Assembly (NCBI GenBank): GCA_008828725.1
Contig: MEHQ01002400.1
Coordinates: 504,312 to 568,311, forward strand
Reading direction: 5' to 3'
DNA from: Saccharina japonica
Taxonomy: Eukaryota; Sar; Phaeophyceae; Laminariales; Laminariaceae
DNA: 64,000 nt
In this document: one piece after another, positions 9,690 to 19,988 of the stretch
Layout: the number at the start of each line of letters is the position of its first letter
How positions within the stretch are numbered: position 1 is the first letter of the stretch
Translations under genes and position numbers: made by a program
Notes under the pieces: model-generated
Seen by the model: the letters and a program-made list of their open reading frames with translations, nothing else
What the model was told of the DNA's origin: nothing
The model's database searches: none

Positions 9690-9980
9690 GGTGAGGGGGG
9701 TGGGAAGGGGTGTACTCATGTCATGCTTGGCCGCAGTCGTATGACCATAGACCCTCGCACGCCTACAATGCCGGGACGGAGCACGTCGGGTTTTCACCGA
9801 CGGGTTTTCACCGATCAGACATTGGCTCGCGGGGGGGGGGTACTCTTTTGTTGCTTGTCTCAGTCATTTGACCATTGACCACGCATCTCTTACGAGAAGG
9901 AGCACCGTTCCTACTCCTAATAGAGACACCTCCAATATTTTTGGCGCTCGTCACGTTTTTTTCCCATATATTTGTATGGC
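9690..9980 (-). mobile_element. Two stacked poly-C-tailed LINE 3' ends (families 2 and 1)
   Basis: On the minus strand a family 1 tail (about 9980-9840) ends at a C tract (9830-9838). A family 2 tail starts directly after that tract and runs to another C-rich end (9697-9716). The second copy therefore begins inside or at the C tail of the first, as in the other stacks. Confidence 0.75.
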
Positions 9981-9982
9981 AT

Positions 9983-10317
9983 AGACCGGTCGTCCCGGTG
10001 GTCTATTAATAGCAGATAACCACGAAAATTGTGTACGTTGATGTCGAGGGTTCGCTTCTCCGTATGGAGTTTTTTCTTCTCAGATTACACCAACTGTCGA
10101 GAGCGCCCATTACAGCGTGGGTAAGCACAATTCGACGAGAGTCGGCGAGGGCAGAAAGGGCTGAAATTTTCTCGCGATAAAACGGTAAGGCACGTACCGT
10201 AGTGGGGGAGGAGGGAGAAGAGCCTACTTTGTGACCCCGGATCTGAGTTACGACTAAAGAGGGAGAGAGAAGAGGAGGGCGAAGATTATAAATGGGAAAA
10301 GGAAATAAAAGAAAAAC
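9983..10317 (+). mobile_element. tRNA-derived SINE, copy 4
   Basis: The head holds TGGTCTATTAATAGCAGATA and a B-box-like GGTTCGCTTC. The body is shared with the copies at 383, 801 and 1733, and the 3' end is A-rich. More diverged than copies 1 and 3. Confidence 0.72.
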
Positions 10318-10335
10318 ACCCCATTCTTCAAGCTA

Positions 10336-10368
10336 AGGTTCTGAAGAAGGGCAACGGATACATGCCAT
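10336..10368 (+). pseudogene. Decayed duplicate of the start of gene 1 exon E
   Basis: TTCAAGCTAAGGTTCTGAAG followed by AAGGGC mirrors the acceptor and first codons of exon E at 10445-10471 (TTCAGGCTAAGGTTCTAAGG then AAGGCG). The acceptor AG is lost and the similarity stops after about 30 bases. A fragmentary internal duplication. Confidence 0.55.
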
Positions 10369-10449
10369 CAAAGAAAAAGTGAGCAACGAGCAACTCCCCA
10401 GAAAACTAACCCAGATGTCTTCTTTTTTTCATGTGCTTCCGTCCTTCAG

Positions 10450-10517
10450 GCTAAGGTTCTAAGGAAGGCGGAAGTGGCGGACCGGAAGGCGGCTATGCTA
10501 GAGGCTAGAGAGCGGAG
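10450..10517 (+). CDS. Gene 1 (coiled-coil protein), internal exon E
   Basis: A 68-base exon between the acceptor CCTTCAG and the donor GTATGC. It encodes AKVLRKAEVADRKAAMLEAR then ER, plus two bases of an Arg codon. That codon is completed by the first base of the exon at 13102 (AG+A), giving ERR-IKERAV. This phase match supports direct splicing to the terminal exon. Confidence 0.68.
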
Positions 10518-11240
10518 GTATGCCATATACGCATTGAAACCCCCTCCCTTAGGGACACCAAGATAAGAGACCTAAACAACGATATCGTATGTGGGAGCCT
10601 CCTATGATCTCATCAGTAAGATCTCGGTACAATCCTTCGTCGGCGGATGAACTATGGTTGGTAATATTGCCCCGAGACCCATCTATCTGATGCGTGACGA
10701 GATGCGTCACGCGCATCTCTCACTCTTCTCACGTCCAGACTCGTCGTCGAGTCTGGGTCGGTTGGCGTGTACTACACGCTATGCATACAAAAGAGAAACT
10801 GTTGCAAGCTTCGAGTCGAACCTTGGGTACCTAAACCCACATATATATACATATATTATATATATTATATAATATAACCTTGGTGTTACCGATCCTCTAC
10901 AGTACGAGCAGCGTCAGGGCCCAGCACCACGGGGAAGATCGTGCTGTTGCGCCGGTGCCGTACGTAAGTACGGCTCCTTGCATTGTTACTCGGGGTACCG
11001 ATTTTTGTATTCATCTCGCAATCATGCAGCGAGCGACCCCGTTGCTGTGATCTAAAGAGGCTATTGAGCGGAGAGGCATGATATGTATACGCATTGAAAA
11101 CCCCTTAAAGGGACACCAAGATAGCGACCGAAACAACGATATATACAACCTTTTGGTTGTTACCGATCGTCTATATACAAGCAGCGTGAGCGGCCCGGCA
11201 GTACGGGGAAGATAATGTTGTTGCCCCCATGCCGTATGAT
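10500..11240. repeat. Internal duplication of exon E's 3' end and its intron
   Basis: 10500-10605 (exon end GAGGCTAGAGAGCGGAG, then ATACGCATTGAAA, GGGACACCAAGATA, AACAACGATAT) is repeated at 11057-11145. 10875-10965 (TGTTACCGATCCTCTA, CACGGGGAAGAT) is repeated at 11155-11230. The copies have diverged by roughly a fifth. Confidence 0.65.
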
Positions 11241-11497
11241 ACGTGTGTGTGTTCGTCACACTAAACCTTCCTTTCTACCCCTCGACATCCAGCACACCCA
11301 GTGTCCGTGCCGATTCTTCATCCTAAAAAGGCACCAGTTCTGTGGTCACAAAACTACGACACAGGGATACTTCGCTCAGTGCAGTAAGCAGAGCAGACAA
11401 TGCAATGCCATATACGACAGGCAAGACCTAAGTACGTACGTACGACTCCTTTCATTGAAAAAACCATTGTGGCTTGGGTTCCAATTTGTTATCATCC

Positions 11498-11628
11498 CGC
11501 AAATTATCCCGAAAATCATCCTGAAATCATCCCGCCAATTGTCCTGCAAATCGTCCCGAATTTTTTCCCGAAAATTGTCCCGAAAATCGTCCGGAAAATC
11601 ATCCCGCAAATCATCCCGCAAACCATGC
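11498..11628. repeat. 12-bp tandem repeat AAATCATCCCGC
   Basis: About eleven degenerate units (AAATCATCCCGC, AAATCGTCCCGA, AAATTGTCCCG) run in phase within the intron. Open frames over it encode Ser/Lys- or Asp/Phe-rich repeats and are not called. Confidence 0.75.
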
Positions 11629-11639
11629 TTGCTACTTGC

Positions 11640-12402
11640 GAGCGGCCGGCCGTTGGTGGAATCTTGACATTTTTTATCGTTATTTTTTGGCACTGAAGCA
11701 AGCCTCAAGAAGGTCATAGACCCGATGAACACTCCCATTCCCATGCCGTAAGTATACTCGTATAGTGGAATGCAGTACGAGTGGTATATTTAAAAAAATA
11801 AAAAAACAACAAAAACAACAGCTGTGAACTCGAGGATTTCGTCGACGCTCATCTTTGCTGCGGTACTGTACCCGTAAATAGGTGTATGGTATATATAGCA
11901 TGGGAAATTGTCAAAAACATTTTTTTACGTGCGAGTTATATACCAGGTACGTACCAGGTACGCGTATATATATACGAAGTATTTTATTATAAAAATTAAA
12001 TATATATATATACGTATTATTCTGAAAATAAAAGCAACAGCTGTGAGTGAGATAATGAAGCTGTGCGTGATATCATGTGATATTTATAGACGGGGCTGTT
12101 CTCTGCGAATTAATCTGTTTTTAGCCCTGCTGCAAAAAATAAATCTATTAATAACGCAGCGATGGAGATCGGGATCGAGATCTCGCCAACAAAAAATATC
12201 GCGAGCTCCCCTCTCTAAATTCGGAGATCGAAGATCGGGGATTTTGCGGGGGCGGTCTCGATCCTAGATCGAGATATACGAAAGATCGAGATCGCGCGAT
12301 CTTTCGATCTTATCCTCCCCGCATCGAAATATTTCCAGGAGCAATGCCATGACGGTAGCGGTGGTGGCGCCTTGTGTTCTGAGCCCGTCATGTGTGAGAC
12401 TC
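11640..12402. other. Intron, AT-rich, with a GATCGAGATC-rich palindromic patch
   Basis: 11750-12140 is AT-rich with no coding signal. 12160-12310 is dense in GATCGAGATC, GATCGGGATC and AAGATCGAGATC in both orientations. Nothing else seen. Confidence 0.45.
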
Positions 12403-12492
12403 TTGACCCATTCAGAACTAAAAAAAAAATATTCCGCACTAATTTCAAGTAGTTTGTCCCCAAATATGTGGAACCAGTTCTTAAGGGGTTAA
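12403..12492. repeat. MITE-1 (TTAA-flanked, piggyBac-like), copy a
   Basis: About 90 bp. The inverted ends start CCCATTCAGAACT and finish AGTTCTTAAGGGG, with TTGA (decayed TTAA) on the left and TTAA on the right. CCC/GGG termini next to a TTAA target are the piggyBac signature. Non-coding. Confidence 0.75.
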
Positions 12493-12515
12493 TCCGGTGT
12501 AACATATGGCAAAAA

Positions 12516-12640
12516 ATGTAAGGAGCGCCCAAATGTTGGAGTCTAGGAGTAGGAACGGTGCTCCGTCTCGAAAGGGATGCGCGGCCACATAAGTCAAATG
12601 GCTTAAGGCGAGCAACAAAAGAGTACCCCCCCCCCCTCGT
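12516..12640 (+). mobile_element. Poly-C-tailed LINE 3' end (family 1)
   Basis: GAGCGCCCAAATGTTGGAGT, then GGTGCTCCGTCTCGAAAGGG, then GCGAGCAACAAAAGAGTACC and 12 C: the last 120 bases of the LINE, plus strand, 5'-truncated. Confidence 0.8.
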
Positions 12641-12748
12641 TCTCCCTCCTCCGTCCTGATCATGTTGACGCTACTCTTCCCCCCGCTCGCCGGCCTCGTG
12701 CTCCCGTCCCTCCCCTCCTTTCCTCCCCACCATGAAGACTGAAAGGGC

Positions 12749-13074
12749 NNNNNNNNNNNNNNNNNNNNNNNNNNNNNNNNNNNNNNNNNNNNNNNNNNNN
12801 NNNNNNNNNNNNNNNNNNNNNNNNNNNNNNNNNNNNNNNNNNNNNNNNNNNNNNNNNNNNNNNNNNNNNNNNNNNNNNNNNNNNNNNNNNNNNNNNNNNN
12901 NNNNNNNNNNNNNNNNNNNNNNNNNNNNNNNNNNNNNNNNNNNNNNNNNNNNNNNNNNNNNNNNNNNNNNNNNNNNNNNNNNNNNNNNNNNNNNNNNNNN
13001 NNNNNNNNNNNNNNNNNNNNNNNNNNNNNNNNNNNNNNNNNNNNNNNNNNNNNNNNNNNNNNNNNNNNNNNNNN
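12749..13074. other. Assembly gap (326 N)
   Basis: A run of N between exon E and the terminal exon of gene 1. An extra exon could hide here, but the phases of exons E and F already fit. Confidence 0.99.
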
Positions 13075-13101
13075 CCCCCCTTCATCCCTTCATTCCCACA
13101 G

Positions 13102-13288
13102 AATCAAAGAGCGTGCGGTGGCAGCGGCGATGCTTCGAGCGGAAATCGAGAGCGCACGGGAAGAAGCGAAGGGTAGGGCGGCGAGCAAGCAGAAGGCGGC
13201 GGATGAGCACCGGGAGATGCTGAGGGAACGCGCGAGCAAGTACCGTCAGGAGAAAGAGCTGGCCAAGACGTCTGCTTTCGCCCGCTGA
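13102..13288 (+). CDS. Gene 1 (coiled-coil protein), terminal exon F
   Basis: The exon opens after the acceptor TTCCCACAG with one base that completes the Arg codon, then reads IKERAVAAAMLRAEIESARE, continues through EEAKGRAASKQKAADEHREM and ends RQEKELAKTSAFAR before TGA at 13286-13288. It is continuous charged helix. With exons A-E the visible protein is about 220 residues of nearly uninterrupted coiled coil, resembling TPH-type or microtubule-inner proteins of cilia. The composition supports that class but I cannot name the orthologue. Decayed copies of the 3' end of this exon fill the next 2.3 kb. Confidence 0.72.
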
Positions 13289-13379
13289 TGGGTGGATAGA
13301 TATGACCCTTGAGTTGATTGACTTCAGTTTTTTTTTTTTTTCCGCACGAGTGCAGTAGGCGCGCGGCGCAAAGATTAAA

Positions 13380-15620
13380 GTGGCAGCAGGGGGGATATAC
13401 ACTATGGAGTTGGACATGAAGTTGGCTTCTTTTTTTTTTGACGGAGGGCTTTATTTTGCCCCCCCCCCTCCCCCCCGTACGAGTAGGCGGCGCAAATATA
13501 AAGTGTCAGGGGGATATGGCGAGGAGTTGGACATGAAGTTTGCTTTTTTCGGACGGTGGCGGAATAGCGCCGAGCGATGCTGAGGATGAGGGATGAATGA
13601 CCCTGGCTTTACTTTGTCCGTACGAATAGGCGGCGCAGAGATAAGGTGGCCACAGGAGATACAATAGAAAGGAGTTGGACAAGAACCTGGATTTTTTCTT
13701 GGGGCGGCGGATGAACACCCATATATGTACTGTAGGTTGAGGGGATGGCGCCAGCGAGCACCGCCAGGATGTTAAGGAGTTGGCCCCCCAAGACTTTTGC
13801 TTTTCGCTCGCTGACACTTGCCTCATTTCTATCGTATCGGTAGGCTGTGGTGCACAGCAACAGACAGTGTGGCAAGGGATACTACGACACAAGGAGTTGG
13901 ATACGAAGTCGGCTTCTTTTTTCGTAGGCTGTGGTGCACAGCAACAGACAGTGGCAAGGGATACTAAGAAACAAGGAGTTGCATACGAAGTTGGCTTTTT
14001 TCTTTTCTTTTCTTTTTTCCCATCCTCTCCTAAACGTGGGATACTCTGAAACAAGGAGTTGGATACGAAGTCGGCTTCTTTTTTTTTTCCTCTTTTTTTT
14101 TTTGCTTTCCCCTTCCCCTCCTCCTGAACGTTTTAGTACGAGCCAGGAGAGGAGAGAAGGGGTTTCGGTTCGTAGCTCCAAGACATCTTCTGCTTTCACA
14201 CGGCGACGCTGACCCTTGAGACGCGGGCCAGGATAGAAGTAGCACTTTTTTGCTGAACCGTTTTCGAAATGACGGGCGGGGTGGCTCCTTAACCCCCCTC
14301 AAAACCCCCCCCCCCCCCCCATTTTTTTTTCGAAAATCTCATTTCTTGTCGTACGATGTTGCACTATTTTTCATTGTATACTTATTAGGCCACGGGAGTG
14401 TTCATAGGGTATCATACGAGTACGTACGTACTGGTAGCCCTTTTTTTTTTTTTTGGTTCCACCATGTTTTTTTACTTGCTATTCGTGTGGAGCTAATCAA
14501 CTGAGAAGCCTAAAAAAAAAAAAATGGTCCCACCCTCTATACCTTAAGGTAGCATGCGTCCTGATTGCAAAAAATATTTGTTTGCGTAGGCGGCAAAAAG
14601 CAGCAGCAGCAGCAGTAGTGGCGGAGGATACTGCCGTGTATCACACGTACGTGTGGTTAAGATAACCCCCCCCCTTTGGGTGATGTTTTTAGCCGATTTT
14701 GTTTTTCCAGAACAAGGGAGGGGAGGGGGGGGGGCGGGCACACACGACGAAGATCGGTGCTTATGGTGGGAGAGTTCTTGTCGAGATCTGTCCATATTAT
14801 AGGCGGCATCTTGGGCACACACGACGAAGATCGGTGCTTATGGTGGAGAGATCTCGTCGAGATCTGTCCATATTGTAGGCGGCATCGCGTGGGCATTTTT
14901 TTTCTGCACTGTCCACGTTGTGGAGAAAATCAGCTTCGAAAATGGTCTGAGGGGGGTGTGATATCTTATCACCCAGTGTGATATACGGTATGGAGTTGAA
15001 CATGACGTTGGCTTTTCCCTCGCCGGAAACATATTATGCGTACGTAGTGGCTGAGGATTTCCATACGTAGACGAATCGCTCGGCATTTTTGTTTGTACTC
15101 TCCCCGCTATGGAGAAAATCAGTTCCAAAAATGGTTCGAGGGGGGTGTGTTATCTTATCACCCAGTGTGATATACGGTAAGGAGTTGGACATGGCGTTGG
15201 CTTTCCCCCCCACCCCAGTGACACATTCTAGTGGACAGGGGATAAAGAGTTGGCCAACGCGTCTGGTTTCGCTTCTAACTGAATATTTTCCGTGTCGTCC
15301 GTAAACAATACATACGTACGTGTGTTGTAAAATAACGGTAACATGGATGGACACAATGATTTTAGGCATGACGTAGTAGTAGGCTACATCTGGCCCCCCG
15401 AGCAACTGCTGTGGAAGAGGATGCTAAGGAGTTTGACATGATAACAATGGCTTTTTCCCGGAGGGCTCAGCAAGAAGTGGCAGATCGTAATAAGGAGTTG
15501 GAGGTAACGTTGGCGTTTTCCCGCTGATAAGGAGTTAGACGTGACGTTGGCTGTTTCCCGCTGATAAGGAGTTGGACGGGACGTTGGCGTTTTTTCCCGC
15601 TGTTTGTTGTTCCAAGGGCT
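13380..15620 (+). pseudogene. Array of decayed copies of the end of gene 1's last exon
   Basis: At least ten irregularly spaced blocks resemble the last coding bases of exon F. A common decayed form is AAGGAGTTGGACATGACGTT, then GGCTTTTTCCCGCTGA, against AAAGAGCTGGCCAAGACGTC, then TGCTTTCGCCCGCTGA in the exon. Blocks start near 13403, 13521, 13671, 13774, 13894, 13974, 14057, 14991, 15179, 15245, 15427, 15495, 15530 and 15565. The one at 15245 keeps KELANASGFAS and a stop. Larger copies also keep upstream exon text (GGCGGATGAACACC at 13705; CACCGCCAGGATGTTAAGGA at 13761). Confidence 0.7.
14229..14560. repeat. MITE-2, decayed copy inside the exon-copy array
   Basis: Left GATAGAAGTAGCACTTTTTT then GAACGTTTTCGAAATGACG-like sequence and GGCTCCTTAACCCC. 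The right end is TACCTTAAGGTAGCATGCGT. This is the same order as the copies at 17679 and 19615. Confidence 0.5.
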
Positions 15621-15739
15621 CAAGCAGAAGTATAATAGTATGTTTGCGTGTTGATATTGATATACTTAGTATTGTTATATACAGAGGCGTGGTTTCTTGT
15701 GATCTACCTGGTAGCGGTTAGCCTCGTGACTAGTACGAT

Positions 15740-17065
15740 CGATTTGCCGAAGTCGAAAACCCCCCCCCCCCCCCCCCGCCCCCCCCCCCCCATTCGGTCT
15801 ATGGCTCATATGACTACGCATGCATGATTATTGAATAACCCCCCCCTCCCCTCTACCCCCGCGAGGAACCTTTTCTGGGTGCAAATTGCCAGTAGTAGCG
15901 TAAGCCTCGGCCCTGGTACTAGTGAATATAAAAGTATGGTCGCCAAAGTATCGACCTCCCCCCCCTTGCTCTCCGCTCTCGAAAGCGGCCATGCGCTGGT
16001 CGATGGTCAAAATGACTAAGGCCAAGCCAACAAATGAGTTACGCCCCCCCCCCTCCTCGCCCCACCCCCCCCTTTCCTGAGAACCGCTTTCTTGTGCGGA
16101 ATTTGATCCACAAAACATCTGTATCATAGCCCGTGAATGCACGATCCGACTCGAGTCGATGTGGGGGCGTGCTCACGCCACACATTACCGTAGTCGCATG
16201 ACCGTATATGGGCACAATGCGACCCGACTCGACGGGGGGGGGGGGGGGGTATCCGTGCTGGGGGGGGGGGGGGGGTGTACTCATGCCATGCATGGCCGTA
16301 GTCGTATGACCATATATAGACCCTTGCATCCTTACTATGCCGGAACGGAGCACGTCATGTGTTTTTGCCGACCAGGTAGACATGGATTGCTGCAAGGCCA
16401 GCACGGCGAGGGGGTGGGAGGGGGGGGGTGTACTTCATTTTAATGCATGGCCGTAGTCGTATGACCAGAGACCCTCGCATCCCTACAATGCCGGGACGGA
16501 GCATGTCGGGTTTTCACCGACCAGGCAGATATTGCTAGCACCAAGAAAGGGGGGGGGGGGGAGCTTCATGTTACTCTACAGTGTCGTCCACGAGCTGTGG
16601 GAAGGCCGATCCTTACACCGGATCAAATTTGAGGCATGCTTGGGGCGGGAGGGGGGGAGGGGGGGGGGGGGGGTGTACTCATTAGTCGCATGTCATGCAT
16701 GGCCGTAGTTGTATGACTACACGTCGACCGTCGCATCCTTATAATGCCGGGACGGAGGATGTTGGATTTTCACCAAACCAGGCGTATGACTACACGTAGA
16801 CCGTCGCATCCTTATAATGCCGGGACGGAGCATGTTGGGTTTTCACCAAACCAGGCACAGACAGACATTGCTTGCACCAAGCGCGAAGCGAACCGTGAGG
16901 TGTTGGACGAGTCGTCGCATGAAGCGTGAGCTGTGTCCTACTAAAAGAACCGCTTGTGAGCCGGGTTTTCTTGCGTATGAACGACAGCCCATGGATTGAT
17001 TTGATTGGGGGGCGGGTGTACTCAGTGTCATGCAGGGCATTAGTCGTCTGGCCATTCGTAAGGGG
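15740..17065 (-). mobile_element. Large stack of poly-C-tailed LINE 3' ends
   Basis: About eight tails. On the plus strand there are a family 2 fragment ending in CATGCATGATTATTGAATAA plus C (15797-15850) and a family 1 tail (15958-16052) that begins at a C run. On the minus strand there are family 2 tails with ends near 16190, 16277, 16430, 16672 and 17008 plus an internal repeat at 16786; most are bounded by G runs of 7-18. Words such as GGCCGTAGTCGTATGACCA, GCATCC and ATGCCGGGACGGAGCA recur in each. The plus- and minus-strand groups face each other near 16060-16140. Confidence 0.75.
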
Positions 17066-17678
17066 CGGGAACTGTGACCAGTTTTTGTTTTTGTTTTGCA
17101 CCGAGTGAGTGCCGCCGACCTTAAACCCCTTTTTTTTCAACTGCAGCCTATCTGCTTTGGCCGAAAGTATATTTACCGTTTGATGTTAACATCAGAGTTC
17201 AAACGAGTGTTAAATTTTCGTCCAAATTGGCGACGTTTTTTCGGGGACGAAACATCTGGGGGAATTTGCGTGGGAGAGCTTATTTTTGTAATAATACAAG
17301 GGTGAAACGGTTTATATGAACAACTGCACCACCATTGTTTTTTTTTGGAGGGGCACGCAATTGCACCGCCTTTTTTTTCTTTTGGGGGGGGGGGGACGAA
17401 GGAACTACATATTTACGTGTATACGTGGAAGTTTTATTCAGTGGAGGGTGATTTTTGTATGAACACAAGAGTTAAAATGTACAACCACATCTGCGCCCAC
17501 TCTTTTTTTGGCGACGAAAAAAAAAAACTTCTGTCAAGAGTTAAAATGTACAACTACATCTGCGCCCACTCTTTTTTTGGCGACGAAAAAAAAAAAAACT
17601 TGGAATTTGGAATTTGTGTTTGTTCTTTTTTTTCGGTACATGGCATTCTTATAACCCGTTTTGGGGGCTTAAGACGGG
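17066..17678. repeat. 68-bp direct repeat in otherwise featureless sequence
   Basis: 17470-17537 and 17538-17605 are near-identical (AGAGTTAAAATGTACAAC, ACATCTGCGCCCACTC, TTTGGCGACG then an A run). The rest, 17066-17470, is T-rich without coding signal. Confidence 0.65.
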
Positions 17679-18161
17679 ACGCGTGCTACGATAGAGGTAT
17701 ACCTTTTTTTGGCTGAAACGTTTTTTGAATGATCGGGCTCCTTAACCCCTTGACCCATTCAGAACTGCAAAACTTATCCCACACTAATTCCAAGTAGTTT
17801 GTCCCCAAATACGTGGGACCAGTTCGTAAGGGGTTAAGAACTGGTCCCACGAATTTGGGGACAAGATACTTGGAATTAGTGCAGGACATTTTCTTCAGTT
17901 TTGAATGGGTTATATATAACCCAAAAATAATCGTCGGAGTTTTTCAATCTTGGGTTCCATTTTTTTTTCGTCAGTGTATACTTCGACCATGGATGGGATT
18001 GTTATTCATCGAGTACGTACAAGGCACCTTTATTTTCCTCCAAAGGCAGGTGGCTTACTATTACTTACGATTAGTATAGATCTCCTCACATGAGGAGCTG
18101 CCTCCGAAAAAAACAATGGTTGGTGTACCTCTACTATACCTTAAGGTACGATAGCATGCGT
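17679..18161. repeat. MITE-2, copy b, carrying a nested inverted pair of MITE-1
   Basis: The outer inverted ends are ACGCGTGCTACGATAGAGGT on the left and GGTACGATAGCATGCGTGC on the right. At the internal CTCCTTAACC site sits MITE-1 (17750-17837), followed directly by a second MITE-1 in the opposite orientation (17834-17913), making a long hairpin. Confidence 0.65.
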
Positions 18162-18169
18162 GCGTGACC

Positions 18170-18667
18170 GGGATAAAATACGATCACTTGCTTGCTTGCG
18201 CGTGTTTTGGCGGATGGGATGATTCAAATTGGTGTTCGAGTCACCTTATTTTTCTGAGAATGGTCACTCGAGGAGCCCTATTCTCCCCACCCAAAAACGT
18301 AGTTTGGAGGAAGATAAAATTGCTGCGTACCCGATGAATTATCCAAGGCCGCGCGCGCGCCCTCAGTATATAATGGGAAATCTTTCAACAAACGAAATGA
18401 AATTCCGGCAAATTGGGGTTAGTTAACCCATTCAGAACTGAAAAAAACTTATCTGACACTACTGCTGTAGTTCCAAGTAGTTTGTCCCCAAAATTGGGGG
18501 ACCGATTCTTAAGGGGTTAACCCATTCAGAACTGAAAAAACTTATCCCACATTAATTCCAAGTAGTTTGTCCCCAAAATCGGGGGACCGGTTCTGAAGGG
18601 GTTAAGGAGCCACGTCGTTCAGAAAACCATTCAGCCAAAAAGTGTTATATCTATCGCAGCACGCGTC
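18170..18667. repeat. MITE-2, copy c, with two tandem MITE-1 insertions
   Basis: MITE-1 copies at 18423-18520 and 18517-18605 share the middle TTAA, and TTAA bounds the pair. The outer MITE-2 right end (CTATCGCAGCACGCGTC) is at 18651-18667. The left end is uncertain. Confidence 0.6.
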
Positions 18668-18789
18668 TACTACTCGTATGTGCGGGGCTTGCCGCACACG
18701 TCCATTTCGGAGTCCCGCACCATTGTTTTTCACCGCAGGCGAAAAACTAGCATGCACACGCCGGATAGATCACGATCTACCTGTAAGCT

Positions 18790-18814
18790 CTGCTGCTGCT
18801 ACTACTACTATTAA

Positions 18815-18847
<33 letters not shown>

Positions 18848-18850
18848 AGT
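18790..18850. repeat. (CTA)n microsatellite
   Basis: CTACTACTA repeats for about 60 bases, with small interruptions. A local TTGGGCTACTGGTAAAA to CTAAGCCTTA segment (18946-19000) is repeated at 19332-19400. Confidence 0.7.
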
Positions 18851-19013
18851 ACATATTCCAGCTAACCTGCACCGTTATGAGAAGCTGTGCAGGGTCTGTG
18901 TATACTACTGCAGTATACAGATCCAACCCAGGAAATCTAGCCTGTTGGGCTACTGGTAAAAAGGTTAACCGATTACCTACTACCCAATCTAAGCCTTATA
19001 ACCCCCCCCCCCC

Positions 19014-19095
19014 TGGAATCCGTCTCGAAAGGGATGCTTGGTCAATGGTCAAATGACTAAGGCAAGCAACAAATGAGTACGCCCCCCCCCCCCCT
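19014..19095 (+). mobile_element. Poly-C-tailed LINE 3' end (family 1)
   Basis: A tail of about 65 bases, starting at the end of a C tract (19001-19013) and ending AACAAATGAGTACG plus 13 C. Both flanks are followed by CTGGAA, so the C tract and its right neighbour look duplicated around the tail. Confidence 0.78.
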
Positions 19096-19614
19096 GGAAC
19101 GGACCCCGGATATATATATACGGGTCGACGCGTGTGACCACAGCACGCGGTTCCTGTTTATGGGGATCCAGAAGTAAGTGTCGTATCATATTCTGACATG
19201 AAGAAATTCGTTTTTCTTGTAAAAAGCGTTTTCTTTCGTGATGTTGGAAATGAGATTCGAACTCATGACCACTACTACTCGTACAACCCACGTCCTGGCG
19301 ACGACGCCACTAGTTAAAAAGGCATTGGTCCGTTGGGCTACGAGTACTGGTAAAAGGTTAACCGATTGATTACCTACTACTCAATCTAAGCCTTATTGGA
19401 AACCCACTGTGATTTCACGCGCAGGTTCGTGTCCTGCCGACGACGCCACTTGTAAGGTCAAGGGTATATGGGACGCCAGACAGATCATCCCTTTGCCAGG
19501 TTCGCCTATTGAACACGTACTCGTTGTGGTACTCACGCGTGTTGTTTGCTCATAATAGGAGGAATAATAAGAAGAGCAGCTTTATTCCTTTTCCCACGAT
19601 GAAAAACTGAAAGG
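19096..19614. other. No gene seen; contains a dispersed direct repeat
   Basis: The segment 19325-19400 repeats 18940-19003. No coding signal. Confidence 0.4.
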
Positions 19615-19988
19615 CGCGTGCTACGATAGATAGAGGTATACGTAGCACTTTTTGGCTGAGAAAGTTTCTGAATGAAGGCGCTCCTTAACCCACATTCAGA
19701 ACTGAAAAAAATGTCCCACACTAATTCCAAGTACTGTGTCCCCAAATTCGTGGGACCAGTTCTTAAGGGATAACTAACCCAAAACCGTCGAAATTCCATT
19801 CTGTCTTGTATGTTGGCATTTTTTTTCGTTGAATCATTAGGCCAGGGGATTGTTCATCGGGTATCATACGTAGCACTTTTGTTTTCATCCTAAATCAGTT
19901 TTTGACTTACTATTAGTATATAGTTACGGAAGCGAGGGGCCTCAGAAAATGGCCTGTATGCAGGTGTACGTCTATCGTAGCATGCGGC
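19615..19988. repeat. MITE-2, copy d, with nested MITE-1
   Basis: The left end GCGCGTGCTACGATAGATAG and right end CTATCGTAGCATGCG are inverted. MITE-1 lies at 19685-19773 in the CTCCTTAACC site, the same position as in copies b and c. Confidence 0.65.
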
